Source: Angiostrongylus vasorum
Taxonomy: Eukaryota > Nematoda > Chromadorea > Rhabditida > Metastrongylidae
DNA: 64,000 nucleotides
Assembly: GCA_018806985.1 (NCBI GenBank)
Contig: JADANN010000179.1
Coordinates: 62,001 to 126,000, forward strand
Direction of reading: 5' to 3'
Shown here: positions 10,300-21,600 of the stretch, piece after piece
Numbering within the stretch: the first letter of the stretch is position 1
Layout: every line of letters starts with the position of its first letter
Position numbers and translations under genes: made by a program
Notes under the pieces: model-generated
What the model saw: only the letters and a program-made list of their open reading frames with translations
Told to the model about the DNA's origin: nothing
Databases searched by the model: none

Positions 10300-10984
10300 T
10301 GTTTGTGGCACCAGCACTAATGCAGGTTAATTGTAAGTGCTAGGGAGGTAATTTTTGGGATAGAAAAGTTGATGGAGTGGTAGAAAAAGCAGTAATAACA
10401 ATGTTCCTCTTGAGACTGGTGCGAAAACAGTTGCGAAACGTAGAAAACCTGTCTCAGCTTCGCGCTTTTCTCAGAAATGTAGACCGTTAGTTAAAGTAGC
10501 GCTACTCAAGCGAGGAACAAAGCTGTCTAGTAATCTTGCCCGAAAATAGAGAAGAGACTTAAAATTATACGGTCAGGTTGAGGTGCATTGGAAGTTGGAC
10601 TCTCTTAAATCGTTCGTTCATGAATAATTTTTCGCGCGCGTCGAAATTTATTGAAGCTCTGACTCAGAGTTAAGGGATGAGATTTGCCATTGAAATATTA
10701 TAATTGGCAAATTATGAACTAACCGAACCCTCAAGAGCTGAAGTAGACCAAGACTCGATTCATTCAGTATTTTGAGAGCTAATTCACTGTCGAAAAGAAG
10801 AATGCGCTGCTTCTCACTACATCGAATATTCTCTGAAATCATGCTATTTATCTCCATTAATGTTGATCGTGGGGCCCGGATTTCTAAAAAAAAGTCAATT
10901 TCCTATTTGGCCAACTGTAATTTCCAGACATGCTTGTCGGAATTAAGTGTTGAGACAAAGATTGCCCATAAATTCTCGTGCTTC
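10300..10984. other. Gap between the doublecortin-like exon and a family C repeat
   Basis: AT-rich unique sequence. The open frames here have no protein character. It may contain the promoter or first exon of the minus-strand gene at 10263, but no motif decides this. Confidence 0.4.
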
Positions 10985-11372
10985 TCAACGGTTCACTGCC
11001 TTATTGTGGCTGGGAGGTGTTCCTGGTCGGGCTGCGGTGTACAGCGGGGATTCATACCCCGGCAAGGTTTCCCATGCTGAGAAGGAAGCCTGCGCTTCTA
11101 TCGCGAAGCCTTGCTAAGAGTAAACCAATACTAGGGCCCACCACCGTCCTGGTACGAAACTAGTCGCATGGTGGCAAATCTCCCTCTGTTGCACAAGAAC
11201 GTCGCGACTGCTTGTGGTGGTGACGACCTGGGGCAGACTTTGGCCAGGCTGAGCTGGTGATTCCAGAGAATCACAATGACTAGACCAGCAAAACTCCGGA
11301 AAACAGAAACTATGCTGGGGACCGCACAAGCAGCGAAGGCGGGCCATCCAATTATCCAAGTAAGTAAATTCT
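10985..11372 (+). repeat. Family C repeat, full length
   Basis: Begins GGTTCACTGCCTTATTGTGG and ends GGGCCATCCAATTATCCAAG followed by TAAGTAA. Used as the reference copy, about 370-390 bp. Confidence 0.8.
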
Positions 11373-12190
11373 CGTGAATTCCATTATACGAGAACAAAAA
11401 GTATTTTCGCAAAATTAACTCCTATTTCGTGCTGATAGACGGCTAAGGTTCATAGCAAACTCGGCGTCAATGATGTTTTTCGTAGCGTAAAAAGTCAATC
11501 TAAGGGCAGATGGGCACCTGGACGGACTCTTATGGCTACATCTACGGTTTAGAGGTAATCTGTTCAGCAGTATTGCTGTCAAAAACCCATTTTCTCCTCT
11601 GGCTTTGTTTTACTTCAAGGTCTTTGTTGTCTTGAATAGAATGCTTTTCGTGAAGAGCTTTTGTATTCAGCAAATGATCGACTAACCGCAGATTGGCGCA
11701 ATCGCAAGAAGCGCTGTCGTTCTGAGAAGATTCGAGTCATAAGCTAGCAAACTTCCTTCCCGATCACGTTTCACGGATTTCCATGGTTCCTGGTCAACCA
11801 ACATCTAATATATCAATAAGGCCAGAAGCATGGAGATCTTCAAGCTGTAGATGAATCTACACCCGAATCTGCTCACCAGTATGAATCTCAGCTGCACGAC
11901 AACGAAGCAAATATATGAACCCCCAGTCTATGAACTACATGTAAAGATTAGTTGTCTAAACGTCTAAGTAGTAGAAGAAGATCTTGAAAAAAAATTCGGA
12001 ACAAAAACCATCTCTCTAAAGATATGACGTCATGATGGCTTCAAGAAATGCAGTGATTTTGTTTTGAGTGTAGAACATTTGAGATGTGCGGCTGTTGATA
12101 ATGTTAAATGCAACACTTAAGAGAAAAGAATCCGCAATGGTTTATCCCAGTTATGAGGTCCGGCACAAAGTTCGTGGTACCGATAAAATA
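11373..12190. other. Unannotated unique stretch
   Basis: No open frame of note, no repeat family, no splice-flanked coding segment seen on either strand. Confidence 0.4.
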
Positions 12191-12465
12191 GGATAAAGCT
12201 CTCGGCGCTGATCAATCCCTGAGGGATGAGCCGTGTGCATTCGACTTCATTAAGCATCGTTTGAAGGTGAGTGAATGCATATCTGGCCTTTAAACTGACC
12301 CGCGGTGGCCTACCGATGTATCGAGCCAGTACTGCTATCCTCCCGGACGAGTCTGGTACTAATTCTCCGACCACGGAGGAATGGAAGGCTTGGTGGGCCA
12401 TAGGCGCGGGGATCGATTGCACGTGTGTTGCAGGGCGCCCCCGACCACTGCGCCACACGCGCCCT
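12191..12465 (-). repeat. Family A SINE
   Basis: Reverse-oriented full copy: the GATAAAGCTCTCGGCG tail end comes first, and the tRNA-like head ends CACTGCGCCACACGCGCCC. Several chance ORFs here come from the repeat. Confidence 0.85.
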
Positions 12466-12779
12466 TTCTGGTACCGAGGACATTCGAAATAGCATAGTTA
12501 TTGGATTAATGTTATAGGAAATGATATTGAAAATCATTTGCAGAGACTGAGATTGTAAAACTCTACTCGCTGAGTCATCTGTGATTAATTCGTCAGAGTC
12601 CTTCTCGGGGTTTCTGTTCGCTTTCAATGCGTTTCTCTAGCTGACCAATTCTAGTTTATATGATGGGGATTCCTCACAGCTGAAGGTGATCAAGTCTGAA
12701 ATGTTTTGTTGACACATCTCTTAACAATTCAAAAGACCGACTTTCTGTAAACTTCGGCATAAATAGTTGGTATATTTAT

Positions 12780-12905
12780 TTACACGTTCTTATGAACTGA
12801 TCTTCTTGAGCTGGTGCGAGGTTGATACAGTTTTCGTTTTCGTTGTCGTCGTTGTTGTTGGTCGATGGCTGACTTTTCGGCGATTTCTCCTACCTCCGAC
12901 TCGTA
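12780..12905 (-). CDS. Possible terminal exon with stop codon overlapping a poly(A) signal
   Basis: After the acceptor ACTCGTAACAG the frame reads YESEVGEIAEKSAIDQQQRR, then a basic tail QRKRKLYQPRTSSRRSVHKN, and stops at TAA. The stop's last A starts AATAAA. A second frame (TTTTTTKTKT) is open to a stop at 12790, so the reading is ambiguous. If real, this ends a minus-strand gene about 2.5 kb upstream of the doublecortin-like exons. Confidence 0.35.
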   Translation of the reverse strand, partial: YESEVGEIAEKSAIDQQQRRQRKRKLYQPRTSSRRSVHKNV

Positions 12906-13297
12906 CTGTTACGAGTGGGACATGAAGGTGATCACCAGTATAGCTATATTTATACCATTTACTAGCATATCCTTTTAGAACGGTAAGGACTTCAAAACGA
13001 TGGTGCTTAATGCACATTTGTCAATTAGGTATTATTTTCTGTTTGTAAAGATTAGACCGATTTTCATCTGTTGTAAAAGAAGTCCACAAGGAAGGTTCCT
13101 ATTCTCATTTCAGTATGTTTCAGCGAATTTCTAGAATCGTTCATTCTTCCTAGTGACTTCGCCTGTTTTAGCACTGAAACCTGCGCCATCAAATTTTATA
13201 CGGTTTTCCGATGAAGGGTTCATCACATTTATATGTTGGTGCGTAATTGTTGCACTGATCGTTCTTTCATAGCGTTCTAGCAGGAGCCTTCCAACTT

Positions 13298-13662
13298 TTT
13301 ACCGCCTCATCGTCGCTGGGGAGGGTGTTCCTGGGTGTCGGGTTGCGACATACAGGGGACTTCATCCTTTAGCAAGCGAAGAAGAAGTCCGAAGTCCGAC
13401 TTTTCCATCCGGAAACCCAAATAAGAGTAGGCGAATACACAAATCGTCACCGTCATATTATCAAACTAGTCTCATGGTATCAAATCTCCCTTCTGATCAA
13501 CAAGGACAGTGACTACCTGGGTTGGTGACGACCTGAGGAACGCTTCAGCTGGTCTGACCTCGAGACTCCAGGGAACCACAATGGCTAAACCAGCAAATCT
13601 CCGGAGAACAGAAACTATGCTGGGACCTGCACAGTTAATGAAGGCGGGCCATTCACGTGTCT
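13298..13662 (+). repeat. Family C repeat
   Basis: Full length, from TTTTTACCGCCTCATCGTCG to GGCGGGCCATTCACGTGTC. Explains the 121-residue open frame at 13509-13874. Confidence 0.8.
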
Positions 13663-14984
13663 ATGAAAGTACGCAGTCGGAGGAGAATTCTACGACAGGA
13701 TCTGGTATTAGTCGAAGTCTGAGGACGAACACAAATGAGCATATGAGTATAAAAACAAAAAATGCGCCAACAGCATTTGTAACGTTGTCTTCTAATCAGT
13801 ATGCTAATGGTACGAGTCCCTTCATTGAGTTAGAGTATGTCATGGAGTCAAGAGAAAAAGGGGATTTGTCATGACGGACGGCATTATGGAGAGCGTAAAG
13901 ATCAACGGGGTGAGGATACCGGTTTGATATTGCAGGACCACTGCGAATACATACAGCTGCGCTCTGGACTTTTGTTTCAGTCCTTTTTAATCGATATCTG
14001 ACTTGAACTGATTTGATTTTGACCATGCACCATTTGAATTCACTTATCTTCTCCAGCCTTGTTAGCGACCAGATCACTGTTGCAGTGCTTACCTTAGAAG
14101 CATAGCAATCCGAATTACATCGTAAGAATTATCAAATCGAACTGCTGTTTGCCTGGGATTGTATGGATTTTGAAAACCATTAAAAATCACTTCATCAATG
14201 ATCCACAAATTCCTTGTCGAATCTTTGTTGGATCTACAGAGTTAGTCGTTATGCTGAATTACTCCTCACCTCTACACGAGCTACGGAAACTTTTGCTATA
14301 ATATGCATTAGTAATGGCAGAAATATCGAAAGAATTTCGTAACGCCCTTTTCCTTTCGCTATCAGCAAGAGTCAGTGCCGTTCTTATCAGTAGCGCTTCT
14401 GAGTTATGAAACAGTCTCAATCCAACGCCATCATAAAATCATCAGTTCACTTGTTCATCACATTGCCATGCAAGAAATCCTAAAGACAACATACCATGCA
14501 GTAACCCATCTCTGTTGAATTAAATGCTAACTCCGTATCCGCATAAGTTTGATTTCACATCTTTGACTTTTCCTTTTGTCTTTCAAACCGTTTGAACAAA
14601 ATTATGTCCTTCATTACTTGGAAAGTTTATGATTTTAATAATTACGCAACACCCAAGCGAGCTGCAATCAGTAATCTGTTCAAAGTGCTCTTCTGGCAGT
14701 GGAAATAATCAAATGAACGAAACCTTTAGTGATGTACCTACTTAAACAGTAGCGTGGCGTCTCTTCACAAGTACTAGTGCTAGTACTAGGTTCCAGCACA
14801 TTTTACCACTTTCTCTCTTTCAATGCTTTAAGCACAGTGGTGTATCGGAGTACCAGTCATTTACATTAGATGTGTCACATAGCAAAAATTCCAAGACATT
14901 TATCACTGCACTCTCCTTTTCGTCGGGACCACTAATTTTTTGGCCTTTCGAAGTTTCCAACTTTAATAGAAAGCTACACTTTGT
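13663..14984. other. Intergenic stretch upstream of the S28 gene
   Basis: Contains the end of a chance frame running out of a family C repeat and a short AGTACTAGTGCTAGTACTAG palindrome near 14770-14790. No gene seen. Confidence 0.4.
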
Positions 14985-15290
14985 TTTTTTTAACCTATTA
15001 TTTACTTCCTACTCTTTTTTAACGGCAGGGTATATATTGCGAAATATAACTTCAATGATGCTGAGATATTTGCAAAAACTCCGGGCCGCAGGTGTCTACG
15101 GTGGGGAACGAACGCACTATTGTCCTTTCCGGGGAGTAACGCGTTCACCACCGCACCATGCGGGTCCCTTCGTTTCGCCTGTCTCTCAGCTAGTTCTATC
15201 GATCTTTTGCCATCAGCAATCACCCGTTAGCGGGATTGATCTGGGGGAGCCCAAATCGGCAACAAACCCACTTAAGCTGATAGCTGATAA
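14985..15290 (-). repeat. Family B element upstream of the S28 gene
   Basis: Full reverse copy; GTAACGCGTTCACCACCGC and CCATCAGCAATCACCCG. It lies about 200 bp upstream of the S28 start, so it could affect its promoter. Confidence 0.8.
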
Positions 15291-15321
15291 GCAATATATC
15301 CTGCCATTAAAAAGTTAAAAA

Positions 15322-15412
15322 AGAGAAGGGTAATAGCGTGTTCGATATCCACCGCAAACTCCTGCGGTCCGGAGTTTTGCAAATATCTCAGCATCATTGA
15401 AGCTACACTTTG
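15322..15412 (+). repeat. Partial family B element, inverted relative to the previous copy
   Basis: AGGGTAATAGCGTGTTCGAT to TTTTGCAAATATCTCAGCAT only; ends 84 bp before the S28 start codon. Confidence 0.7.
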
Positions 15413-15483
15413 TTTTGCTGTACTAGTGGAATATTGCTGTTTTGTTAGCAAAGGAGTTTCTCAATGAGCAAAATTTAATGTTT

Positions 15484-15495
15484 TTTATTACAGAA
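15484..15495 (+). promoter_or_regulatory. Splice acceptor just upstream of the S28 start codon (candidate spliced-leader site)
   Basis: A TTTATTACAG acceptor ends at 15493, two bases before the ATG at 15496. In nematodes such placement often marks SL1 trans-splicing. A 5'UTR cis-intron is the alternative. Confidence 0.5.
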
Positions 15496-15674
15496 ATGGT
15501 GAGAAACCTTGTTTTTGCTGTTTTACTTCTGACCATTGTTCAAGCGAGGAAATTTCTTGATCCTGTAGTAAATTTGAACAAGGAAGTGAACACTGTCAAT
15601 CCATGGGACGTGAAATGGTTAAGCGTGAAGTTAGACCACTTCACTTACTCCGATACAAGAACGTTTCCAATGAA
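15496..15674 (+). CDS. S28 peptidase exon 1: signal peptide and N-terminus
   Basis: Encodes residues 1-59 plus two bases. It starts with a hydrophobic signal sequence of about 17 residues, probably cut after VQA, then reaches [17 protein letters not shown], the N-terminal LDHF block of S28 peptidases. The donor is GTGAGT at 15675. Confidence 0.9.
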
Positions 15675-18600
15675 GTGAGTATTTTTAAACCTTTCACCCC
15701 TAAATATGAAAATTGGTGAACTTGTAAACATGCTGGTAGATTATCACTAGCAGATCAGCTACAAAGCCCATTTTTCCGTTGCTCTTTTTGAAAATGACCC
15801 ATAAATCATAAATTTTTGAAAAGAAAGTACATTTTCGCCTCTTACTGCCGTTCATGTGCAGCGAATAGCCTCCGCTTTATGAAATCGTGGAGTTCTTCTA
15901 AAACGATATGATCGTTTTTCCTACACAGGTGGCTGTGGAACAACACATTCTACAAACAAGGTGGACCGATCTTTTTCTACACTGGAAATGAGGGTGACAT
16001 CGAGGGATTTGCCACCGCTACTGTCAGTTATTCTGTACTTGGTTTTCGTACTGTAGTGTTTTCTGAGGTATAAAAGTACCAAGAAACATTGCAGAAACGT
16101 AAGAAACTCCTTAATATGTGTCGTCAGATAAGGTGGACATGGACACTTTTAAGACGACAAAATGTTATTTTCTGTACCATTTCTTTAGCTTTTTACTTAG
16201 AAAACAAACTACATATGAACTTGTGTCAATTCAACATAACCTAACTATCACTGAGGGCTTCCCTTGTTTGAACTCTCTCGACTTCGATGGTTCACCCAAG
16301 TCAATCGTCGAAAATTTTCAGGGAATTATGTGGGATTTGGCGCCAATGTTCCACGCAGCCATTATTTTTGCCGAACACCGTTTCTACGGCGCCACACTGC
16401 CGTTTGGAAACTTGTCCTTCTCGGTAGCCGTCCTTAGTTTCTTCTTTCTGCTCCTCTATTTTGTTTCACTGTTTTATGGTTCTTCTCTAATCTTTGCTAT
16501 CATTATAGAGCATCAACGACCTAGGATTTTTGACTTCTGAACAGGCTCTTGCTGACTTTGCAGCTCTAATCTACGAGCTGAAGGTGCTTTAATTCCACTT
16601 TACAAAAGAAATTTTGATTAAGGAATGAGAAATCTGCTAGGATTGGTGCTAAACGCAAGTGGTTATGGATGTTGCGCAGTATTCGTTTGATCCCAACGAC
16701 AACCAATTAAGTCATGTATCCCTCTAGAATGAGTAAATTAATACCATAGTTGCTCGGGAAAGCTTCCAGCAATTTGAGGCGATGGCCTCTGGTGAAGACC
16801 TCAAAAACATCTAGTAGAGCGAGCTATCTCAAGATTTTTGGAAGAATTAATTTGACGAGAATCCAGGCACGTTCATGAAAAGAAGAATGTCCTCAAATGT
16901 GAGCCGAACTCTACGTGCAAATCCGACGACCTTCGCTGAATATGGATGCAGCAGAGAAGCAGAGAACACAGGATGAAGAAGAGCACGGATTTGCAGCATA
17001 TGTGGAACCAGATCGTACAAATGAGAAACTAAAAACGAAATGGGAATTGTTGACTTCTTATTCAATTTCCTTGACACCTTGCTGTATGCAACGCGACACC
17101 GCAATATTGCCGGATGAGATCCTCTGAGCGAAGCAGCTCCGTCGTCTCTCAATCCCTGAGCCGAGCAAAGTTATAATTAATGTCGAACAACTTGAGAAAA
17201 TGTCGCTAAAGAAACAAATTTTAGTTACATGCCGAAATTACAGTGCCAGCATCCAAATGCTGGTATACCTTAGCTTCTTAATTGGCACCATGTAGTGACA
17301 TATGGTTGTAGCCCTTATAAAGGAAGCATAATGCCAATTAGATAAATATCACATGAGTTTTTTAGACAATTTGTTCATACAACATTCAAATAGATTTTTA
17401 CAATTTTATCAAGACATGGTAAACAATTGCCTTAAGACTCCGAACAATATTTGGAATTACTCGTATCCTAAAGACACACCAGTGATCGCATTCGGAGGCT
17501 CGTACGGTGGAATGCTGTCGGCATGGCTCCGCATCAAATATCCACATCTCGTCAATGGTGCTTGGGCCTCTTCCGCACCACTAAAATATTTCCGGGGAGG
17601 TGGAGTGGACCAAGGCGCTTTCGACGCGATCACTACTGCAACGTACTTGGAAGCTGGTTGTAATCGATTTATCGTTGAAAATAGTTGGACTGCAATAATC
17701 AACTTGTCATCCACACGTTAGTGGGAGCTTTTTACCTATGTTTTGTTCAAATTACTTACTTGGTGCTATCTTTCGATAGTTACTTGATTGGTGAGTAGTG
17801 GCCTGTCTTATGCACGAGCAATGCAGGCCACCCTTCATTTTCCATTATAAGAAATGATTCTTGCTAAAATTCTTATTGACATTCCATTGTTAAGGCATGC
17901 TTAAGACTGCACATCTCCCGACGTAATATGAACGAAATAGTCGTTATTGCAGTCTTTGCTAACGTTGTTATTAATGAAAGTTGTTATCGTGAAGACGAAG
18001 AGCGACGGCGTTTTTCACATTTCATCAGAAGGTAAATGGCACTGCCACGGGACGTGATTACAACCAAGCGAATAGCGAAGGTCGCTAGGGCAGATGCCCT
18101 AGCAATGTTTCCGTGCCGATGGCGTGCGGGATGGTTAAGAAGAGGTATAAATGTAGGACATGCGTTGTATCAACTAGTTTACGATACAGTGGATCATATG
18201 TCAGGAATAACAAATGCAAATACACGATTAGTACAAGACCTGTTGAAGTGAAAGATAGAGAAAAGTTCACCAGAAATATTCAATGCAGCGAGTGTTGCAT
18301 TCTTCCAGTGGAGCTACTTAAACTAAGAAGCATTTCGACACTTCTGTTCTGCAGTCTAGTTAAGGATGAGCCGAAGTCAGATATTACCGTACAGTGAAGC
18401 ATTTGCAAGGCGACGAACATCTCTCCTATCCAAATCCAGCGACTAAGTGAATGCACAGGCCAGCTATCAAAGGGCTGTATAGAAAATCATCCACAACTGG
18501 CGAAATAGCAATCTAGTGGGAATCTGTTACGATCTGCTGTGATTATCACGTTGTGTGAATTTGGGCTGTCGAAGTTTCTAACAGAGCATGGTAGCATTTT

Positions 18601-21600
18601 CAACTAATAAAAATAACGAAAACGCCGGTTAGAATTTTGTACGAAGAATAAGTAAATTGAAGGCTTGCTGGTGAGGTGGAGAACCGGTCTATCCTAAAGT
18701 TTTCCTTTAAGTTCATTTAATAATTTCCATGTTTTTCCAGAAGATGGACAAAATTTTCTGAACACTCAGTTCCGTATAGATCCAAAGTCGCAAATCAATT
18801 CCACAGACGGTGGTTGGAACCTAAACGGCTATTTCCGGGAAGCGATTGAGTACATGGCTATGGTGGATTATCCTTATGCGACCTCTTTCCTCATGCCTCT
18901 TCCAGGCTGGCCTGTAAAGGTGAAAATTTTGTGCGATATTCATATAAATTTTTCCCACGATTTATGAATTCATATCTAGTTATACCTGTATTTCTTATCC
19001 GCCTTCTTGCTCTCTAGTGACTTTTCAGACACCGTTGTTTTTTTCCCTTTCATTCTTATCGCGCTCAATACTTTCTCAATGGCTTCTGTTTGCTTTAGGG
19101 AAAATAACAGCATTGTCATCTTCTTTGGGATCTTCATATTGGTGGTTTTGCTTAGATCCAATGAAGTACCGTTGGTTGTGCTATAGTAGGGGCGCAAGTT
19201 ACGCAATCGTTAGAGGTGCGCTGCAATACACACGTAGTCTTTGTTTCCACCCCAATCCGCTATCAAATCCGTTCAGTGACGACAAATCGGAACCACACTT
19301 GACTGGAAGAAGAGTAGCACTAACTTGATGTATTGTAAAGCCACCGCTTCACTATATAGACTAGATATGAATTGAATCACCTCTAGCGATGCTTAATGAA
19401 GTCGAATTCGTGACGCATTCCTAAAGGATTGATCAACGGCCAAATCTTTATCTTGCTATGTTTTGTGCGACAATAGATGAGCTTGCTATATTGCTGCTAT
19501 CGCTATCAATACCGCCTTCTTTAAATCAGTAGCAACCTGAGTCGAGTTTTTATTTGTGATAAAATGTGGAGAAAGGCCGATTTTAAGAGTCGTCACCTTT
19601 ACTGGATCTTACCACTATTCAGAGACAACACTCAGGTAGCCTAACAACTCTGTGCATAGACTGAAATGCACCGAGAAGAGTACCTATTCTTATTGTAGTA
19701 ACCATAATACATGTAGCCAGAAGAATTCATAAACCCCTCTAAGCTTTCGCAGTAGGGGCCTTCTGATGGACACCATCATAATGAAGTCGACGGGGTCATC
19801 GTTAGTCGACGATTTTCCCTAACCGATTTCATTTGCCTATGTGTTAAGGTTCTACACAATAGCCGAACCATTGTCTCGTTCGCACAGAATCCATGTCTTC
19901 GTGCAAAGGACAGCAAGTTGCAAAATTGAGGGATTAAAATCTCGAAGGCGTCATAACTTTGATGCGATAATTCCGAAAATAGTTCTATACAATGGATTTT
20001 ATCCAAGCGGTGATCAAACACGTAGAAATATTACACAAGGGAAAATGTGGGGCTTCACGATCATTTGCACAGACTTTGCAACTAGCTGTTATGTAGAATC
20101 CACATGAACTCTTAGGTTGCATGCTCGTTTATGAACGCCACGGGAACGAAATTCTCAGACAAGGAGTTGGCGACGATGATGTACAAAGCTGCCAATGTCT
20201 ACTACAACAGCTCTGGTAAACTACAGCATAATTGCATTGATCCTGCTGTCTGTGGTGATATGGCAACCGCATCGTTAGGCGAAGGGATTGCATGGCCGTG
20301 GCAGGTAAGTAACTGTATTCCATGCGTCGCCATAGATAATTGGGCAAAAATGTTCATTTCCTTTATAATAATTCAAACCACCTTCAGCTGTTATCCTGTT
20401 TCAAATGAAAAGTAAGACTTTTTGATAATAGTCTGCTGCAACCGACAAGTCTGCAGGCGTTCGGTTATGAAGTAGTTCCTTTGTGTATTCAGTTATGATG
20501 GAGCTCCTTTCCTAACTATTGTGACCACTAAATAGGTCTCAGTGAAAATCAGGAACATGGTGCGTCACATCATCTAGCGAAATTTCATAACAGTATGTTT
20601 ACTTAGTGACTACAATAGTTCTAAGCCATTCTTGCCTGGCTTGTTTATTTGCGCTTTTGGTGATGAAATGCGACAGTGAAATATTGAACTGGTTGTAGCT
20701 CAATGTTGAAGAAACTTAATCGATTTGGCCTTTCTGGCTGTAAACCTCATATCTTTTTTATTAGAAAGCTTTCGAAAACTATCAATTTAGTTTGAGTATC
20801 GATTTTTTGCCTTTTTTCATAACCTTGTCTTTTCTTTGATAAGGCTATTCATTTCCATCAATAACGCAAAAAATTACCAATGGACTGTGATGTGAGGCAT
20901 AAGCGACTTCTGTGCTATAGAGATAATCAGACTACTTAGAAAAATTCCACAAGTAATTTAGGAATGCAGCGAGATTGTCATTGATATGTGCTCTAAAGGG
21001 GGCAAGAACGATTTCTTCTGGGATGAGTGCAAATCGAATTCGACAGATCTTCTTACCAGCGTGTGCAAATCCACATTCAAAAGGCTGGTAGATTTTTATT
21101 ACGTCTATATAGCGAAATAAAATTGAAACATTCATGTTCAGCGTGATGAGTGCAGTAGCCAGGACAAGACAAGCAGCTCCCTTTTTCTGTCTTTCTCTCT
21201 CTTGCTTTCTTTCTTCCTTCATCATCAGCTTGAATCAGAATCGACTGTTTTTCAAGCAACTAGTGCTTGATTGGCAGTGCAGTGCTTGTGCTCGCTTTGA
21301 TGACCGTTTCGCTACAGAAGCGGTTGAAAAACAGTGTGTCGTATAGGCGCAGATAGAACTAAAAGGGTATTTTTTCATGTATACTACATAATTCGTGTAT
21401 AGTATTAGTCGGGCGGATAGCCATTACGATGTGGGTGTAAGAAGGATATGATTGAATGCTTATCGCGATGAGCGCGCCACTGATAATAGCGATGATACCG
21501 TTGTCCGAACTCCTTACTTCGTGTGATAATTGGCTGAATGCGTTCGATCAAGCGTATCTAAACGCCAGTCAACAACTATCATTGAGCGGTTCTCTTTTAT

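Noticed and set aside
13509..13874. 121-codon ORF
   Set aside because: Its N-terminal two thirds is family C sequence and similar frames occur in other copies.
14872..15318. 148-codon ORF upstream of the S28 gene
   Set aside because: Mostly an antisense translation of a family B element.
16118..16540. 140-codon ORF taken as a protein
   Set aside because: Only exon 3 (16322-16423) is coding; the flanks are introns 2 and 3.
20445..20500. [10 protein letters not shown], at first read as the S28 'ACTExVMPLC' exon
   Set aside because: It meets TGA three codons later, and a far better match ([10 protein letters not shown]...NDFFWDEC) with proper splice phase exists at 20962.
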